A stretch of DNA of 64,000 nt from an uncultured Vampirovibrio sp. (GCA_910577515.1 CAJTLW010000001.1:186001-250000), one strand, 5' to 3'. Shown: positions 9,218-18,656, counted from the stretch's first letter. Program-made: numbers and translations. The notes: generated from the sequence alone by a model not told the origin.

Positions 9218-10537
9218 TTGGAACATTTGCATGAATTAGTGCAGCAAAATGCCATTATGGTTAGCGCTACAATTCTAATCATAGCGTATATTTTTATTGC
9301 ATGGGAAAAGATTTCAAAAGTAACCGTTGCCCTTCTTGGCGCGTGCGCTACTTTATTTTTAGGGCTTTTAAGCTCTGATAAAACCCCTGAAACCTTAGGG
9401 CAATATTTTATTAATTTTATTGATTTTAACGTAATATTTTTGCTTGTTTCAATGATGATAATTGTACATATCTGCGCGCGTTCAGGTATGTTCAAATGGA
9501 TGGCAAATGAAATGTTAAAGCTTACAAAAGGAAAACCGAAGCTTGTCTTATTTGCTCTTGCGTTATTTACAGCTATTGCAAGTGCATTTTTGGATAACGT
9601 TACAACGGTTATCCTTGTTATGCCAATTACATTTGTTGCCTGCAAAAAGCTAGAACTTGACCCCATTCCGTTTTTAATTACAGAAATTTTATGTTCAAAC
9701 ATTGGCGGTACTGCAACATTAATCGGTGACCCGCCGAATATCATAATAGGTTCTGCTGCAGGATTCAGCTTTATGGATTTTGTAAAAGAATTAACCGATA
9801 TTGTTGCTTTTATTTTGCTTATAACTATCGGCATTTTGATTTTTGTATTCAGAAAACAGTTAAAAAGCACCCCTGAAAAAATGGCTATGGTAGCTGAAAT
9901 TGATAATTCAAGAACAATTTTACACAAAGGGCTTGCAATCCGCTCAGGAATTGTTTTAGCACTTGTAATTTTAGGGTTTGTAACACACGACATTACCCAT
10001 ATTCCTACTTATTTAATAGCAATGATTGGTGCTGCCGTTCTTATGGTGTTTGAAAAACCTGCAAAGCTTTTAATAAGCGTAGAATGGAATACAATTTTCT
10101 TCTTTATCGGCTTGTTTATCATAATTGGCGGCTTAGAAGCTTCAGGTGGTATTGACCTTATGGCAAAATGGCTTTTAAAAGTGACAGAAGGCTCTCAGGC
10201 TGCAACATCTATGATTATTTTATGGGCATCCGGTATTTTATCAGGTATCATTGATAACATTCCATACACAGCAACTATGGCGCCTATGCTTGCTACAATT
10301 CAATCTATTGAAGGCGCAGAATATACACATCCTCTTTGGTGGTGCTTATCATTGGGTGCATGTCTTGGCGGAAACATGACAATAATCGGTGCTGCAGCAA
10401 ACGTTATAGTATCTGAAACTGCTCATAAAAATGGTTACCCAATTTCATTTATGAGATTTTTGAAATACGGTTTTTCTATAACAATGCTTGCGCTTTTAAT
10501 AAGCACTGGGTACATTTGGCTTAGATTTTTAAGATAG
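9218..10537 (+). CDS. ArsB/NhaD-type ion transporter
   Basis: 439-residue membrane protein with about 11-12 helices in two similar halves. Typical ion-transporter superfamily motifs are seen: LDNVTTVILVMPI in the first half, IGGTATLIGDPPNIIIG, then IDNIPYTATMAPM and GGNMTIIGAAANVI in the second. These are shared by ArsB and NhaD antiporters; no arsenic genes are nearby, so Na+/H+ exchange or organic anion transport are equally likely. The start is TTG at 9218, fixed by a GAGGAGGA ribosome site ending 4 nt upstream. ruvB follows with no gap. Confidence 0.88.
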   Translation: MEHLHELVQQNAIMVSATILIIAYIFIAWEKISKVTVALLGACATLFLGLLSSDKTPETLGQYFINFIDFNVIFLLVSMMIIVHICARSGMFKWMANEMLKLTKGKPKLVLFALALFTAIASAFLDNVTTVILVMPITFVACKKLELDPIPFLITEILCSNIGGTATLIGDPPNIIIGSAAGFSFMDFVKELTDIVAFILLITIGILIFVFRKQLKSTPEKMAMVAEIDNSRTILHKGLAIRSGIVLALVILGFVTHDITHIPTYLIAMIGAAVLMVFEKPAKLLISVEWNTIFFFIGLFIIIGGLEASGGIDLMAKWLLKVTEGSQAATSMIILWASGILSGIIDNIPYTATMAPMLATIQSIEGAEYTHPLWWCLSLGACLGGNMTIIGAAANVIVSETAHKNGYPISFMRFLKYGFSITMLALLISTGYIWLRFLR

Positions 10538-11641
10538 ATGATAATTTCAGACGACGACAATAATAGAAATAACTCCCCAAAACGGGGAGATAAGGTTCAA
10601 AAACTGCCTCCAAAATCTAAAAATTTAGAGGCAGTTTCGAATGAATTTGATGAAACTTATGAAAAGACTATCCGCCCGAAAACGTTTGATGAATATATCG
10701 GGCAAGGTTCATTGAAAGAAACACTTAAAATTTCAATTGAAGCTTCAAAGCGAAGGAATGTACCACTAGACCATCTTTTATTTTACGGGCCTCCGGGGCT
10801 AGGAAAAACGACTCTTGCAAATATTATTGCAAATGAATGTGGAGTGGAAATTAAAATAACATCAGCTCCTGCACTTGAGCGTCCAAGAGATATTATAGGC
10901 ATTTTAATGACACTCAAAGCTGGAGAAATTTTATTTATTGATGAAATTCACCGTTTAAATAAAATAGCAGAGGAAATTTTGTATCCAGCTATGGAGGATT
11001 TTTTTATAGACCTTACCACGGGAAAAAGCCAAACCGTAAAAACAATGAGAGTTCCTGTTCAAAAATTTACACTTATTGGCGCTACAACAAAAGCAGGCGC
11101 GCTTTCAGGGCCTTTGAGGGATAGGTTTGGAATAGTTCACAGGCTTGAATTCTACAATAGTGAAGAACTTCAAGAGATTGTTAAAAGAAGTGCAAAAATT
11201 TTAAATGTAGAAATTGATGAAGATGGAGCAAAAGAAATTGCTCTTCGTTCACGTGCAACGCCAAGAATTGCAAACCGTTTAATTAAGCGTGCAAGCGACT
11301 ATGCAATTGTCAAGGGAGATGGCAAGATAACAAAAGAGCTTGCTAATTTAGCTTTAAACAATTTAAATATTGACCCTTTGGGGCTTGATAACACAGATAG
11401 AGCTTTGTTAAAGCTTATTATAGAAAAATATAACGGGGGGCCTGTTGGAGTAGAAACATTAGCTGTAGCGTTAGGGGAAGATATCAGAACTATTGAAGAT
11501 GTTTATGAGCCGTATTTATTGCAATCAGGGCTTTTAATGCGTACACTTCGAGGTAGAACTGTTACAAAAGAAGCATACAAACATCTTGGTTATAAAATCC
11601 CTGCAGGGCTTGATAATGGCCAAATAGGGCTGTTTGATTAA
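10538..11641 (+). CDS. ruvB: Holliday junction branch-migration ATPase RuvB
   Basis: AAA+ motor that, with RuvA, drives branch migration of Holliday junctions. 367 residues with a charged N-terminal extension of about 30 residues before the core. Walker A GPPGLGKT is at 84-91, Walker B LFIDEIHRLN follows, then the GATTKAGALSGPLRDRFG sensor/arginine-finger segment, TPRIANRLIKR, and the winged-helix RGRTVT near the end. The ATG begins immediately after the stop of the transporter gene, so translation is likely coupled. ruvX lies at the other end of the window. Confidence 0.97.
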   Translation: MIISDDDNNRNNSPKRGDKVQKLPPKSKNLEAVSNEFDETYEKTIRPKTFDEYIGQGSLKETLKISIEASKRRNVPLDHLLFYGPPGLGKTTLANIIANECGVEIKITSAPALERPRDIIGILMTLKAGEILFIDEIHRLNKIAEEILYPAMEDFFIDLTTGKSQTVKTMRVPVQKFTLIGATTKAGALSGPLRDRFGIVHRLEFYNSEELQEIVKRSAKILNVEIDEDGAKEIALRSRATPRIANRLIKRASDYAIVKGDGKITKELANLALNNLNIDPLGLDNTDRALLKLIIEKYNGGPVGVETLAVALGEDIRTIEDVYEPYLLQSGLLMRTLRGRTVTKEAYKHLGYKIPAGLDNGQIGLFD

Positions 11642-11663
11642 AAAATCCCACAAGCCCTATTTG
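11621..11663 (+). terminator. Hairpin over the end of ruvB
   Basis: Perfect 11-bp inverted repeat: CAAATAGGGCT (11621-11631) and AGCCCTATTTG (11653-11663), spanning the ruvB stop codon. There is no strong U-run, so it may act as an mRNA-stabilising end structure or a weak terminator. Confidence 0.45.
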
Positions 11664-11700
11664 TATTGCTCTATTCTTTAATATTTATCAAAGGAAAAGT

Positions 11701-12381
11701 TTATTCCCAATCTCTGGAAGAATCACCGTCGCCGCTGTGATATCCCTCATCCCCTTCACTGTCACTATCGGGATAATATTCTTCTTCACCGCCACTATCA
11801 TTAATAACACATATCCGTTCCACAACACCATTTTTCATTACAATATCATGAACAACATCACATTCTCCAACTAAGCCATATTTTTGACATAATTCGGTCA
11901 ATGTAACATTTTTTAACGTTTTGCTAAACCTTTGAGTTTTAATAACATCTAGCATTGCGGCGGCAGCTTCATCGAAACTGGGGCGAGGTTCATCAGCTTC
12001 TATGTCCAAATCACTATCGGAGTCTGAATCAAGTGTTCTATCAGTTTCTAAGTCTAAATCTGCATCACAGTCTGAGATTTCAACTATTCCTGCGTCAATA
12101 CCAGGGGCGTCTTTTGATGTCTTCAAAATAGCTCTGCCATCTTCGATGTCAAGATATTGAAAACGGGAACCACCAATACCAAGGCGGGCTAAGGCGTTCT
12201 TAACATAATTGAAAAACCCTTTCTTTTTTGCAGGCGTGCCTTCTTTTTTAGACTCAAGTTCAATATAATCAGCATCCATAACTTCATGGCGGTTTGTATT
12301 AGCATCATGTCTATAATTTTTGCCTCTGCCTTCAAAGTTTACATTAGAGGCATAGTTAACACTACTTACATTTAAATTCAT
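11701..12381 (-). CDS. Unknown acidic protein with N-terminal NVNFEGRG tag
   Basis: Not recognised. 226 residues. Residues 13-20 read NVNFEGRG, the short N-terminal x-F-x-G tag also found at 5221 and 37722. The middle (about 110-140) and the C-terminal 30 residues are very rich in Asp, Ser and Glu, giving a strongly negative protein. No signal peptide or membrane segment. A GCAGGT ribosome site precedes the ATG. Codon use looks like its neighbours, so recent transfer is not suggested. Confidence 0.75.
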   Translation of the reverse strand: MNLNVSSVNYASNVNFEGRGKNYRHDANTNRHEVMDADYIELESKKEGTPAKKKGFFNYVKNALARLGIGGSRFQYLDIEDGRAILKTSKDAPGIDAGIVEISDCDADLDLETDRTLDSDSDSDLDIEADEPRPSFDEAAAAMLDVIKTQRFSKTLKNVTLTELCQKYGLVGECDVVHDIVMKNGVVERICVINDSGGEEEYYPDSDSEGDEGYHSGDGDSSRDWE

Positions 12382-12486
12382 AAGATAAACCTGCTTTTCT
12401 AAAAACTAATTACGAAGATAATAAAACGGCTAAATATAAAAATTGACAAAAACCATAAAAGAAAATTACAAAAGTTTATATCTTTC

Positions 12487-13299
12487 TTAAAAATCTGAAA
12501 GCTGATCTAAAAATATTTGGGATTTTGCAAGAATATTTTCTCTTAAATTAAGCGAATCTGCCAAAGATACCTGCAGATAATCTAAAATATCCTGATTGAT
12601 TGACATTGTTTCATATTTTAGAGAAATTAGTCTATCTGAAATATAAACTATACCAGCCGCAAAAGGAATTTTGGCCATTCTTGGAGCATGGTGATAATAC
12701 AAAGTATCCGATAAAATCGCAGGAAGACGCCATTTTTCACATAATTTTGCACCAAGAACAGAGTGTGTAATGCCAAAGTTTTTCATCTCAGCAGCTACAA
12801 GTACATCATAGTTGCCCTTGGCTTCATTATAAATATCAATATACTCAGGATGCCTTATTTTTAAAATAACCTGACCTATATCATGTAAAAAACCCAAAAT
12901 AAAAGCATCATCAACATTTATACATTTATATTCACTTGCAAGAAATTCACAAGCAGTAGCGCAGCGAATGGAGTGTTCAAAGAGGTCGGCAGGGCCTTCT
13001 GTTTCGTACAACTTTTGCAAAACAAGTGCAATTATTATATTTTTCACCTTCATTGCGCCAAGCGACAACAGTGCCTTATTTATTGAAGTTAATTGTTTTG
13101 ATGAAGAACTAAAATAGGGTGAATTTACAAGCTTAAAGGTTTTACTTGCAAGAATAGTATCTTGCATTAAAAGTCTTGATAATGCCCTGGTATCCACCTG
13201 AGGTGAGCGGATGGCTTCAAGCGCACGCGCCATAGGCTCTGACAAAGGAGGCATATAGTTTTCAAAATCTTTAATTATTTCATCATATTTATCGGGCAT
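12487..13299 (-). CDS. HDOD domain signalling protein
   Basis: 270 residues, a single HDOD domain: LSLGAMKVKNIIIALVLQ, then HSIRCATACEFLA and AFILGFLHDIGQVIL. HDOD proteins are HD-like but usually lack phosphohydrolase activity and act as adaptors in signalling, division or motility control. The gene starts 3 nt after ftsX, and its ribosome site (GCAGGT) lies inside the ftsX end, so it is almost certainly cotranscribed and possibly coupled with ftsE-ftsX. A role in division control is an inference from this context. Confidence 0.88.
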   Translation of the reverse strand: MPDKYDEIIKDFENYMPPLSEPMARALEAIRSPQVDTRALSRLLMQDTILASKTFKLVNSPYFSSSSKQLTSINKALLSLGAMKVKNIIIALVLQKLYETEGPADLFEHSIRCATACEFLASEYKCINVDDAFILGFLHDIGQVILKIRHPEYIDIYNEAKGNYDVLVAAEMKNFGITHSVLGAKLCEKWRLPAILSDTLYYHHAPRMAKIPFAAGIVYISDRLISLKYETMSINQDILDYLQVSLADSLNLRENILAKSQIFLDQLSDF

Positions 13300-13302
13300 T
13301 GA

Positions 13303-14220
13303 TTAAACCTGCAAATGCTTTTTAATACTCATCAAACTTCCGCTTGCAGAAAATACAACACCCATAAGAATTACAGACAGCACCACAAGCGCCTGCGCAT
13401 AGTTAAATACGGGAATTGAAAAATGCGCATGAAAAGCCTGAAAATACTTTTGCAAAATATTAATAGGTACAACAGCAAGTAAGGCGCCTAAAAAACCATA
13501 TATCGCTCCTTGCAATACGAGCGGGCATTTAATATACCAATTACTAACACCCATAAGGCGCATTATTTCAATTTCATCTTTTTTAGATTGTATTACCAAT
13601 TGAATAGTATTATTTATAATTGTAATTGTAAGCAAAGAAGCAACAAACATAACAACAAGGGTAACTGTATGGCTAATTCTGTTCAGAGTTTCAGCCTTTT
13701 GTGCCAATTCTTTTGCATAACCCATATCTTGAATATCTGGGAGCTTTTTAACACCGGTCATTATCGCATCAATATTTTTCATATTGTCAACCTTTACCCT
13801 TAAAACATCGGGAAGAGGGTTATCTATATCGGGCATTTCAATTTCACGTTTCAAATCGTTCCAGGATTTTTCTTTTGAAATAAAACCAACGTTTTTAACA
13901 TGCTTAATCTTTTTAATATTTTTAATGGTGCCATTTACATCTGCCTGTGGCTCAAGATATACACTAATTTCAAGCGTGCCACCCATTTCATCAACCAGGC
14001 TGGATAATGAAAGTGTGGTTCTAAATATAGCTCCGAATATCAGAAGAATTGCAGCCATAGATGTAATGATTGCAATATTTATAACAAAACCGGTCTGGCC
14101 GATACCTTTAAATGTTTCAATCAAAATTCTGTAAGCTATTCTGATTTCCGTTAACCAATCTTTAGGTATATGTGATTTAACTTTTTGTTTTAATCTGTTT
14201 CTGGTTGAGCCGTTAGTCAT
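13303..14220 (-). CDS. ftsX: Cell division protein FtsX
   Basis: Membrane subunit of FtsEX, which activates peptidoglycan hydrolases at the septum. 305 residues: an N-terminal cytoplasmic stretch, helix near 45-70, an extracytoplasmic domain with YLEPQADVNGTIKNIKK, and three further helices toward the C-terminus, one followed by EIEIMRLMGVSNWYIKCP typical of FtsX. It overlaps ftsE by 8 nt. Confidence 0.95.
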   Translation of the reverse strand: MTNGSTRNRLKQKVKSHIPKDWLTEIRIAYRILIETFKGIGQTGFVINIAIITSMAAILLIFGAIFRTTLSLSSLVDEMGGTLEISVYLEPQADVNGTIKNIKKIKHVKNVGFISKEKSWNDLKREIEMPDIDNPLPDVLRVKVDNMKNIDAIMTGVKKLPDIQDMGYAKELAQKAETLNRISHTVTLVVMFVASLLTITIINNTIQLVIQSKKDEIEIMRLMGVSNWYIKCPLVLQGAIYGFLGALLAVVPINILQKYFQAFHAHFSIPVFNYAQALVVLSVILMGVVFSASGSLMSIKKHLQV

Positions 14221-14887
14221 AAGTACCTGCCTGTACGTCTTTTATTATCTGTCCTTTTTCAAGAGTTATTACACGTTTTCTAAAATGATTTACTATAGCA
14301 TGATCATGGGTTGAAACCAAAATTGTAATCCCCCGTTGGTTAACCTGTTCTAATATTTGCATAACTTCCATAGAGTTTTTAGGGTCAAGGTTCCCTGTCG
14401 GTTCATCCGCAATTAAAAGTGGAGGGCCGTTTACAATAGCACGGGCGATAGAAACCCTTTGCTGTTCACCACCGGAAAGCTCTGAAGGTTTTGATTTTGC
14501 CTTATCTTCCAACCCTACAACTTTAAGTGCGCCAAAAACTCTGGCTTCAATTTCTTTAGATGAAATACCCATTGTTCTTATAACGTATGCAATATTGTCA
14601 TAAACCGTGTGGCTTTGAAGAAGCTTGTAATCTTGAAACACAATACCCATACAGCGTCTTAGGTTTGGAATTTTATTTGGATGCAGATTTGCTATGTTTA
14701 TACCACCAACTAAAACCTGTCCTCTTGTCGGCTTTTCTTCCATATATAAAAGCTTCATAAGGGTAGATTTACCAGCACCCGATGAGCCTACAAGGAAAAC
14801 AAATTCTCCAGGGCTAATGTGCGTTGTGATATTGTATAGTGCAAATTTATTTTTATACTGTTTAATTACATCTTTTAAAACAATCAT
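14213..14887 (-). CDS. ftsE: Cell division ATP-binding protein FtsE
   Basis: ATPase of the FtsEX complex. 224 residues, the usual length. Walker A GSSGAGKS at 34-41, the ABC signature LSGGEQQRVSIARA, Walker B LLIADEPTGNLD and the switch histidine in VSTHDHAI. GGAAAA precedes the ATG. It overlaps ftsX by 8 nt and follows the transketolase C-half by 16 nt, so all appear to be one operon. Confidence 0.96.
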   Translation of the reverse strand: MIVLKDVIKQYKNKFALYNITTHISPGEFVFLVGSSGAGKSTLMKLLYMEEKPTRGQVLVGGINIANLHPNKIPNLRRCMGIVFQDYKLLQSHTVYDNIAYVIRTMGISSKEIEARVFGALKVVGLEDKAKSKPSELSGGEQQRVSIARAIVNGPPLLIADEPTGNLDPKNSMEVMQILEQVNQRGITILVSTHDHAIVNHFRKRVITLEKGQIIKDVQAGTYD

Positions 14888-14903
14888 ACTTTGTTTTCCA
14901 AAT

Positions 14904-15875
14904 CTATTTATCTAAAAATTTCTTAATTTTTTCATACAATCTTTCGGCTGTAAGGCCATAATACTCCATAAGCACTCTTTGCTCACCGCTTTGCCCAAAA
15001 ACATCATTTGTTCCAATTCGAAGAACAGAGCAAGGATAGTTTTCAGATAAGGTTTCACAAACAATAGACCCTATGCCACCGATAATACTATGGTTTTCAA
15101 TAGTTATAACTTTTTTGGTTTTTTGGGCTGATTTAATTAAATCATCTTTCGCAAAAAATGGTTTAATAACCGGAATATGAAGAATTTCCGCTTTAATATC
15201 ATCTTTTTCAAGCATTTTTGCAGCATTTAAAGCTTCAATCAAGGTTTCTCCATTAGTTACAACCGTTACATCAGAACCTTCTGTTAATTTAACTGCATTT
15301 TTAGGGTTAAATTTATAATTGCTTTCATCAAAAACAGTTTTTAAATTTGTTCTTGAAACCCTTATGTAACAAGGTCCATCAACTTCAAGAGCATATTTTA
15401 CAGCCTGTTTAACCTCATTGTAATCAGATGGTATAATTACTGTCATATCAGGCAAAGAACGCATAAAAGAGACATCTTCAAGAGCCTGATGCGAAGCACC
15501 GTCTTCACCAACTGTAATGCCGCCATGGGTTGCAACAATCTTTACGTTCAATTTTGGATAGCAAATAGAATTCCTAATCTGGTCAAGACATCTTGCTGTT
15601 GCAAACATTGCAAAAGTGCTGACAAAAGGAATTTTGCCGCCAATTGCAAGGCCAGCTGCCGTTGTCATCATATCTTGTTCTGCTATACCCGAATTAAAAA
15701 ACCTCTCAGGAAATTTTGATGCAAATTTACAGGTTTGGGTAGAGCAGCTTAAATCTGCATCTAAGACAACGATATTTTTATTTGTTTCACCAAGTTCTAC
15801 AAGGGTTTCACCATAAGCATTTCTTGGAGATTTAATTTCACCATCTGTTTTTAAAATCGAACTGTCAAAACTCAT
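14904..15875 (-). CDS. Transketolase, C-terminal half
   Basis: Pyrimidine-binding and C-terminal domains of a split transketolase. 323 residues: NSGIAEQDMMTTAAGLA carries the conserved ThDP-activating glutamate, then VATHGGITVGEDGASHQ and GPCYIRVSR. It shares one base with the stop of the N-half gene, as expected for subunits made in equal amounts. Pairs with 15875-16696 in the non-oxidative pentose phosphate pathway. Confidence 0.93.
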   Translation of the reverse strand: MSFDSSILKTDGEIKSPRNAYGETLVELGETNKNIVVLDADLSCSTQTCKFASKFPERFFNSGIAEQDMMTTAAGLAIGGKIPFVSTFAMFATARCLDQIRNSICYPKLNVKIVATHGGITVGEDGASHQALEDVSFMRSLPDMTVIIPSDYNEVKQAVKYALEVDGPCYIRVSRTNLKTVFDESNYKFNPKNAVKLTEGSDVTVVTNGETLIEALNAAKMLEKDDIKAEILHIPVIKPFFAKDDLIKSAQKTKKVITIENHSIIGGIGSIVCETLSENYPCSVLRIGTNDVFGQSGEQRVLMEYYGLTAERLYEKIKKFLDK

Positions 15876-16696
15876 TATTTAAGTTCCTCCATAGCAGCCT
15901 GAAGTTCGGTTTCTTTAGGCGCCTTACCATGCCAGCCGGCGTTATTTTCCATAAAGGAAACGCCTTTGCCCTTAATTGTATTTGCAATTACTGCGCTCGG
16001 TTTTGATGATTTTTTAGCATTTAAAAACGCATTTGTTAATTCATCCTCGGAATGACCGTCAACTGATTGAACGTAAAATCCGAACGCTTCAAGTTTCTTT
16101 TCCAAATCTCCCAAAGATTTCACATCATCACAGCAGCCGTCAATCTGGAGATTATTTTTATCTACAATTACAACAACGTTATCAAGTTTTTTATGCGCAA
16201 TTGACATTAAAGCTTCCCAAACGCTTCCCTCCTGCATTTCGCCATCACCCGTAAGGACAAAAACATTTGCAGGGTTTTTATCCAGCTTCAAAGCAAGTGC
16301 AACACCTGCCGCCATTGAAAGCCCCTGTCCAAGAGAACCCGTTGATGCCTCAATACCTTCTAAACCGTATCTTGTGGAAGGATGCCCCTGAAGACGGGAG
16401 CCGAATTTTCTAAAGGTCAAAAGTTCGCTGCCATCAAAAAAGCCGCAGTGAGCAAGAACACTATATAAACAGGCGCTAGCATGACCTTTTGATAAAATAA
16501 ACCTATCTCTTTTTTCAAAATCAGGCGATTTTTTCCAACTGACAGGCACATTTAAAATCTTACGATAAAGAACGGATAAGATTTCAACACAAGATAAGGA
16601 ACCACCCGGATGACCTGATTTAGCTTCACAAATCATCTTTAGAATATCCTGCCTTACACATTTTGTAAAATCTTTAAATCCGCAATTTTTTATCAT
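15875..16696 (-). CDS. Transketolase, N-terminal half
   Basis: ThDP/Mg2+-binding domain of a split transketolase. 273 residues. HPGGSLSCVEIL and KGHASACLYSVLAHCG match the family. STGSLGQGLSMAAG and the GDGEMQEGSVWEA...N ThDP motif are complete, including KNNLQIDG. Split transketolases of this type occur in many bacteria and archaea. It begins 30 nt after the end of the glycosyltransferase gene with a GGGAAGAAG ribosome site. Confidence 0.93.
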   Translation of the reverse strand: MIKNCGFKDFTKCVRQDILKMICEAKSGHPGGSLSCVEILSVLYRKILNVPVSWKKSPDFEKRDRFILSKGHASACLYSVLAHCGFFDGSELLTFRKFGSRLQGHPSTRYGLEGIEASTGSLGQGLSMAAGVALALKLDKNPANVFVLTGDGEMQEGSVWEALMSIAHKKLDNVVVIVDKNNLQIDGCCDDVKSLGDLEKKLEAFGFYVQSVDGHSEDELTNAFLNAKKSSKPSAVIANTIKGKGVSFMENNAGWHGKAPKETELQAAMEELK

Positions 16697-16726
16697 AATA
16701 AAATTCTTCTTCCCAGATTTTGACTA

Positions 16727-17461
16727 TTATTCGGCTTTACCGCCTACAGCATCCATTATACTGTGAAAAAGGAATAATGGCAAAGTTGGAAATATTCGCT
16801 TAAACCTTTCAGGCTGCTTTAAAGTGCGATAAAGCCATTCTAAACCAAGTTTCCTGTAAATTGGCGGGGCGAGCTTTACAGACCCTGATAAAACATCAAA
16901 CGTTCCGCCAAGGCCGATTGATGCTACCCCCTGGGTTATGCTTTTTAATTTAGCATTAAATAACTCCTGCTTTGGCGCGCCAAGAGCTGTAAATACAAGA
17001 TTTGCACCGGATTTTTTAATATCATCAATGATTTCATCGTCATTTTTAAAATATCCGTCATGGGCATAAACAATATTTAATTCAGGATATTTTCCTTTTA
17101 AAACCTCAACAAGTTTTTTGTTAATTTCAGGTTTTGCACCTACAAGAGCTAATTTATAGCTATTTTTTGCAGAAAGTTCAATCAAACTTTTTGCAAAATC
17201 AACTCCTCTTATTTGCTCCTGATTAATTCCTTTAAACTTAAGTGCAATTTTTATTCCGACGCCATCTGGAACAACAAGCTCTGCATACTTCAGAGCATCA
17301 GAAAACTCAGGGTTTTGCTTAGCAGCTTCAATCATCTCAGGGTTTATTGTAACTATTTGTATATTCTCTCCGTTATCAAGCGAGGTTTTTACAAAATCTA
17401 GTGCCTCATTATATTTTAAAAGGTTTATTTTAAAACCTTGGATTTTTGCGGTTTTTATCAT
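16727..17461 (-). CDS. WecG/TagA/CpsF-family glycosyltransferase
   Basis: 244 residues. Family motifs: VVPDGVGIKIALK, FTALGAPKQELFNAKLK and GLGGTFDVLSG. Members transfer N-acetylmannosamine or related aminosugars onto lipid-linked intermediates for surface polymers; the exact sugar cannot be told. Its start lies on the predicted transcription start (TATTAT ends 6 nt upstream). It heads the minus-strand run through HDOD and is divergent from a sugar-nucleotide-type oxidoreductase, which suggests shared surface-polysaccharide metabolism. Confidence 0.92.
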   Translation of the reverse strand: MIKTAKIQGFKINLLKYNEALDFVKTSLDNGENIQIVTINPEMIEAAKQNPEFSDALKYAELVVPDGVGIKIALKFKGINQEQIRGVDFAKSLIELSAKNSYKLALVGAKPEINKKLVEVLKGKYPELNIVYAHDGYFKNDDEIIDDIKKSGANLVFTALGAPKQELFNAKLKSITQGVASIGLGGTFDVLSGSVKLAPPIYRKLGLEWLYRTLKQPERFKRIFPTLPLFLFHSIMDAVGGKAE

Positions 17462-17467
17462 AACAAC

Positions 17468-17473
17468 ATAATA
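17468..17473 (-). promoter_or_regulatory. Extended -10 of the WecG/TagA gene (leaderless)
   Basis: On the minus strand TGATATTAT: TATTAT with a TGn extension, ending exactly 6 nt before the ATG at 17461. No Shine-Dalgarno fits in the gap. Confidence 0.55.
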
Positions 17474-17494
17474 TCATAAAAACATTTTTCAAGA

Positions 17495-17522
17495 TTGACT
17501 TTAATCCATTATTTTATACAAT
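17495..17522 (+). promoter_or_regulatory. Promoter of the Gfo/Idh/MocA gene
   Basis: TTGACT (17495-17500), 16 nt, TACAAT (17517-17522). Gives a leader of about 55 nt carrying an AAGG ribosome site before the ATG at 17584. It lies back-to-back with the WecG/TagA promoter. Confidence 0.5.
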
Positions 17523-17583
17523 TAAAGATATAAAAAACGGTTAAAACTGTTGAGAATACTAATAAATTCAAGGCGAAATTATT

Positions 17584-18591
17584 ATGAAAAACGAAAAAAG
17601 AAACATTGGGGTTATAGGATGCGGAATTTGGGGAAGAAATATTGTAAGAAATTTTTACAACCTTAACGCCTTAAATACTGTCTGCGATATTGATAAAGAC
17701 AATATCGAGATGATTAAAAAGAATTATCCTTCAATAAATGTTACAAATAATTTTGAAGATTTATTAAACAATAAAGAAATAGAAGCTATCTGTGTCGTAA
17801 CCCCGAGCCATACACACTTTGGAATTGTTCAAAAAGTGCTTGAAGCAGGAAAACATGTTTATGTTGAAAAACCAATTTCAACGGTTGCTGATGAAGCGCG
17901 CAAATTGAAAGAAATTGCAGATTCCAAAGGATTAATTTTAATGGTAGGGCATCTTTTATTATATCATCCTGCTGTAAACAGGCTTCAGATGCTTATAGCA
18001 GAAGGTGTCTTAGGCAAAATCAGATATGCACAAAGCGACAGATTGAATATAAATTATTTTAAAAACGACAGAAGTGTAATGTGGGATTTAGCTCCGCATG
18101 ATGTTTCAATGATTGCGCATGTTTTGGGGAAAAACCCCGTTAAGGTATTAAATGCAACGGGCTGCTGCAGCGAAGATGACAATATCTATGATATAACCCA
18201 CCTTACAATTGAATTTGAAGATGGCATTACAGGGCATGTCTCAGACAGCTGGATACACCCGCAAAAAAGAGTAAGTTTGCTTGTAAGGGGCGAAAAAGCA
18301 ACCGCAATTCTGGATGATACTTTAATGGAAAATAAATTACAGGTATTTGATAATAAAACACCCGCACAAAAGAGTATCGAGATTTTTGATTATCTTGAAA
18401 TAGAACCTTTAAAACTTGAATGTCAGCATTTTATTCACTGCATTGAAACAGGCAAAAAACCACGTTCAGATGGAGAGAATGGCTATATTATAACAAAAAT
18501 CTTAGAAGATGCAGAAGAAATGCTTTTAGATTCAAATAGAAGGAAAAAGCTTGATAGTGTTGATTTTGCACTATCGCGTTCTAAAAGATAG
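17584..18591 (+). CDS. Gfo/Idh/MocA-family NAD(P)-dependent oxidoreductase
   Basis: 335 residues with an N-terminal Rossmann fold: GVIGCGIWGRNIVRNF dinucleotide motif, then the family motif GKHVYVEKPIS, and MWDLAPHDVSM supplying the catalytic-region HD pair. The GHLLLYHPAV wording resembles WlbA-type UDP-GlcNAc(A) 3-dehydrogenases. A role in sugar-nucleotide modification for surface glycans is an inference, supported by the divergent WecG/TagA glycosyltransferase. Ends at a strong terminator. Confidence 0.88.
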   Translation: MKNEKRNIGVIGCGIWGRNIVRNFYNLNALNTVCDIDKDNIEMIKKNYPSINVTNNFEDLLNNKEIEAICVVTPSHTHFGIVQKVLEAGKHVYVEKPISTVADEARKLKEIADSKGLILMVGHLLLYHPAVNRLQMLIAEGVLGKIRYAQSDRLNINYFKNDRSVMWDLAPHDVSMIAHVLGKNPVKVLNATGCCSEDDNIYDITHLTIEFEDGITGHVSDSWIHPQKRVSLLVRGEKATAILDDTLMENKLQVFDNKTPAQKSIEIFDYLEIEPLKLECQHFIHCIETGKKPRSDGENGYIITKILEDAEEMLLDSNRRKKLDSVDFALSRSKR

Positions 18592-18611
18592 ATATAAAAA
18601 ATTATCACGTT

Positions 18612-18640
18612 AAAAGAGGCTTTTATAAGCCTCTTTTTTA
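18612..18640 (+). terminator. Intrinsic terminator after the oxidoreductase gene
   Basis: Perfect stem AAAAGAGGCTT / AAGCCTCTTTT with a short TTAT loop, followed by more T. Near-symmetrical, so it may also stop transcripts that read through the small RNA terminator on the minus strand. Confidence 0.85.
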
Positions 18641-18656
18641 TTAGAAAAAATGCGCA

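Noticed and set aside
9172..9993. 273-codon open frame on the minus strand under the ArsB/NhaD gene
   Set aside because: Antisense shadow of a gene with strong family motifs; no ribosome site and implausible composition.
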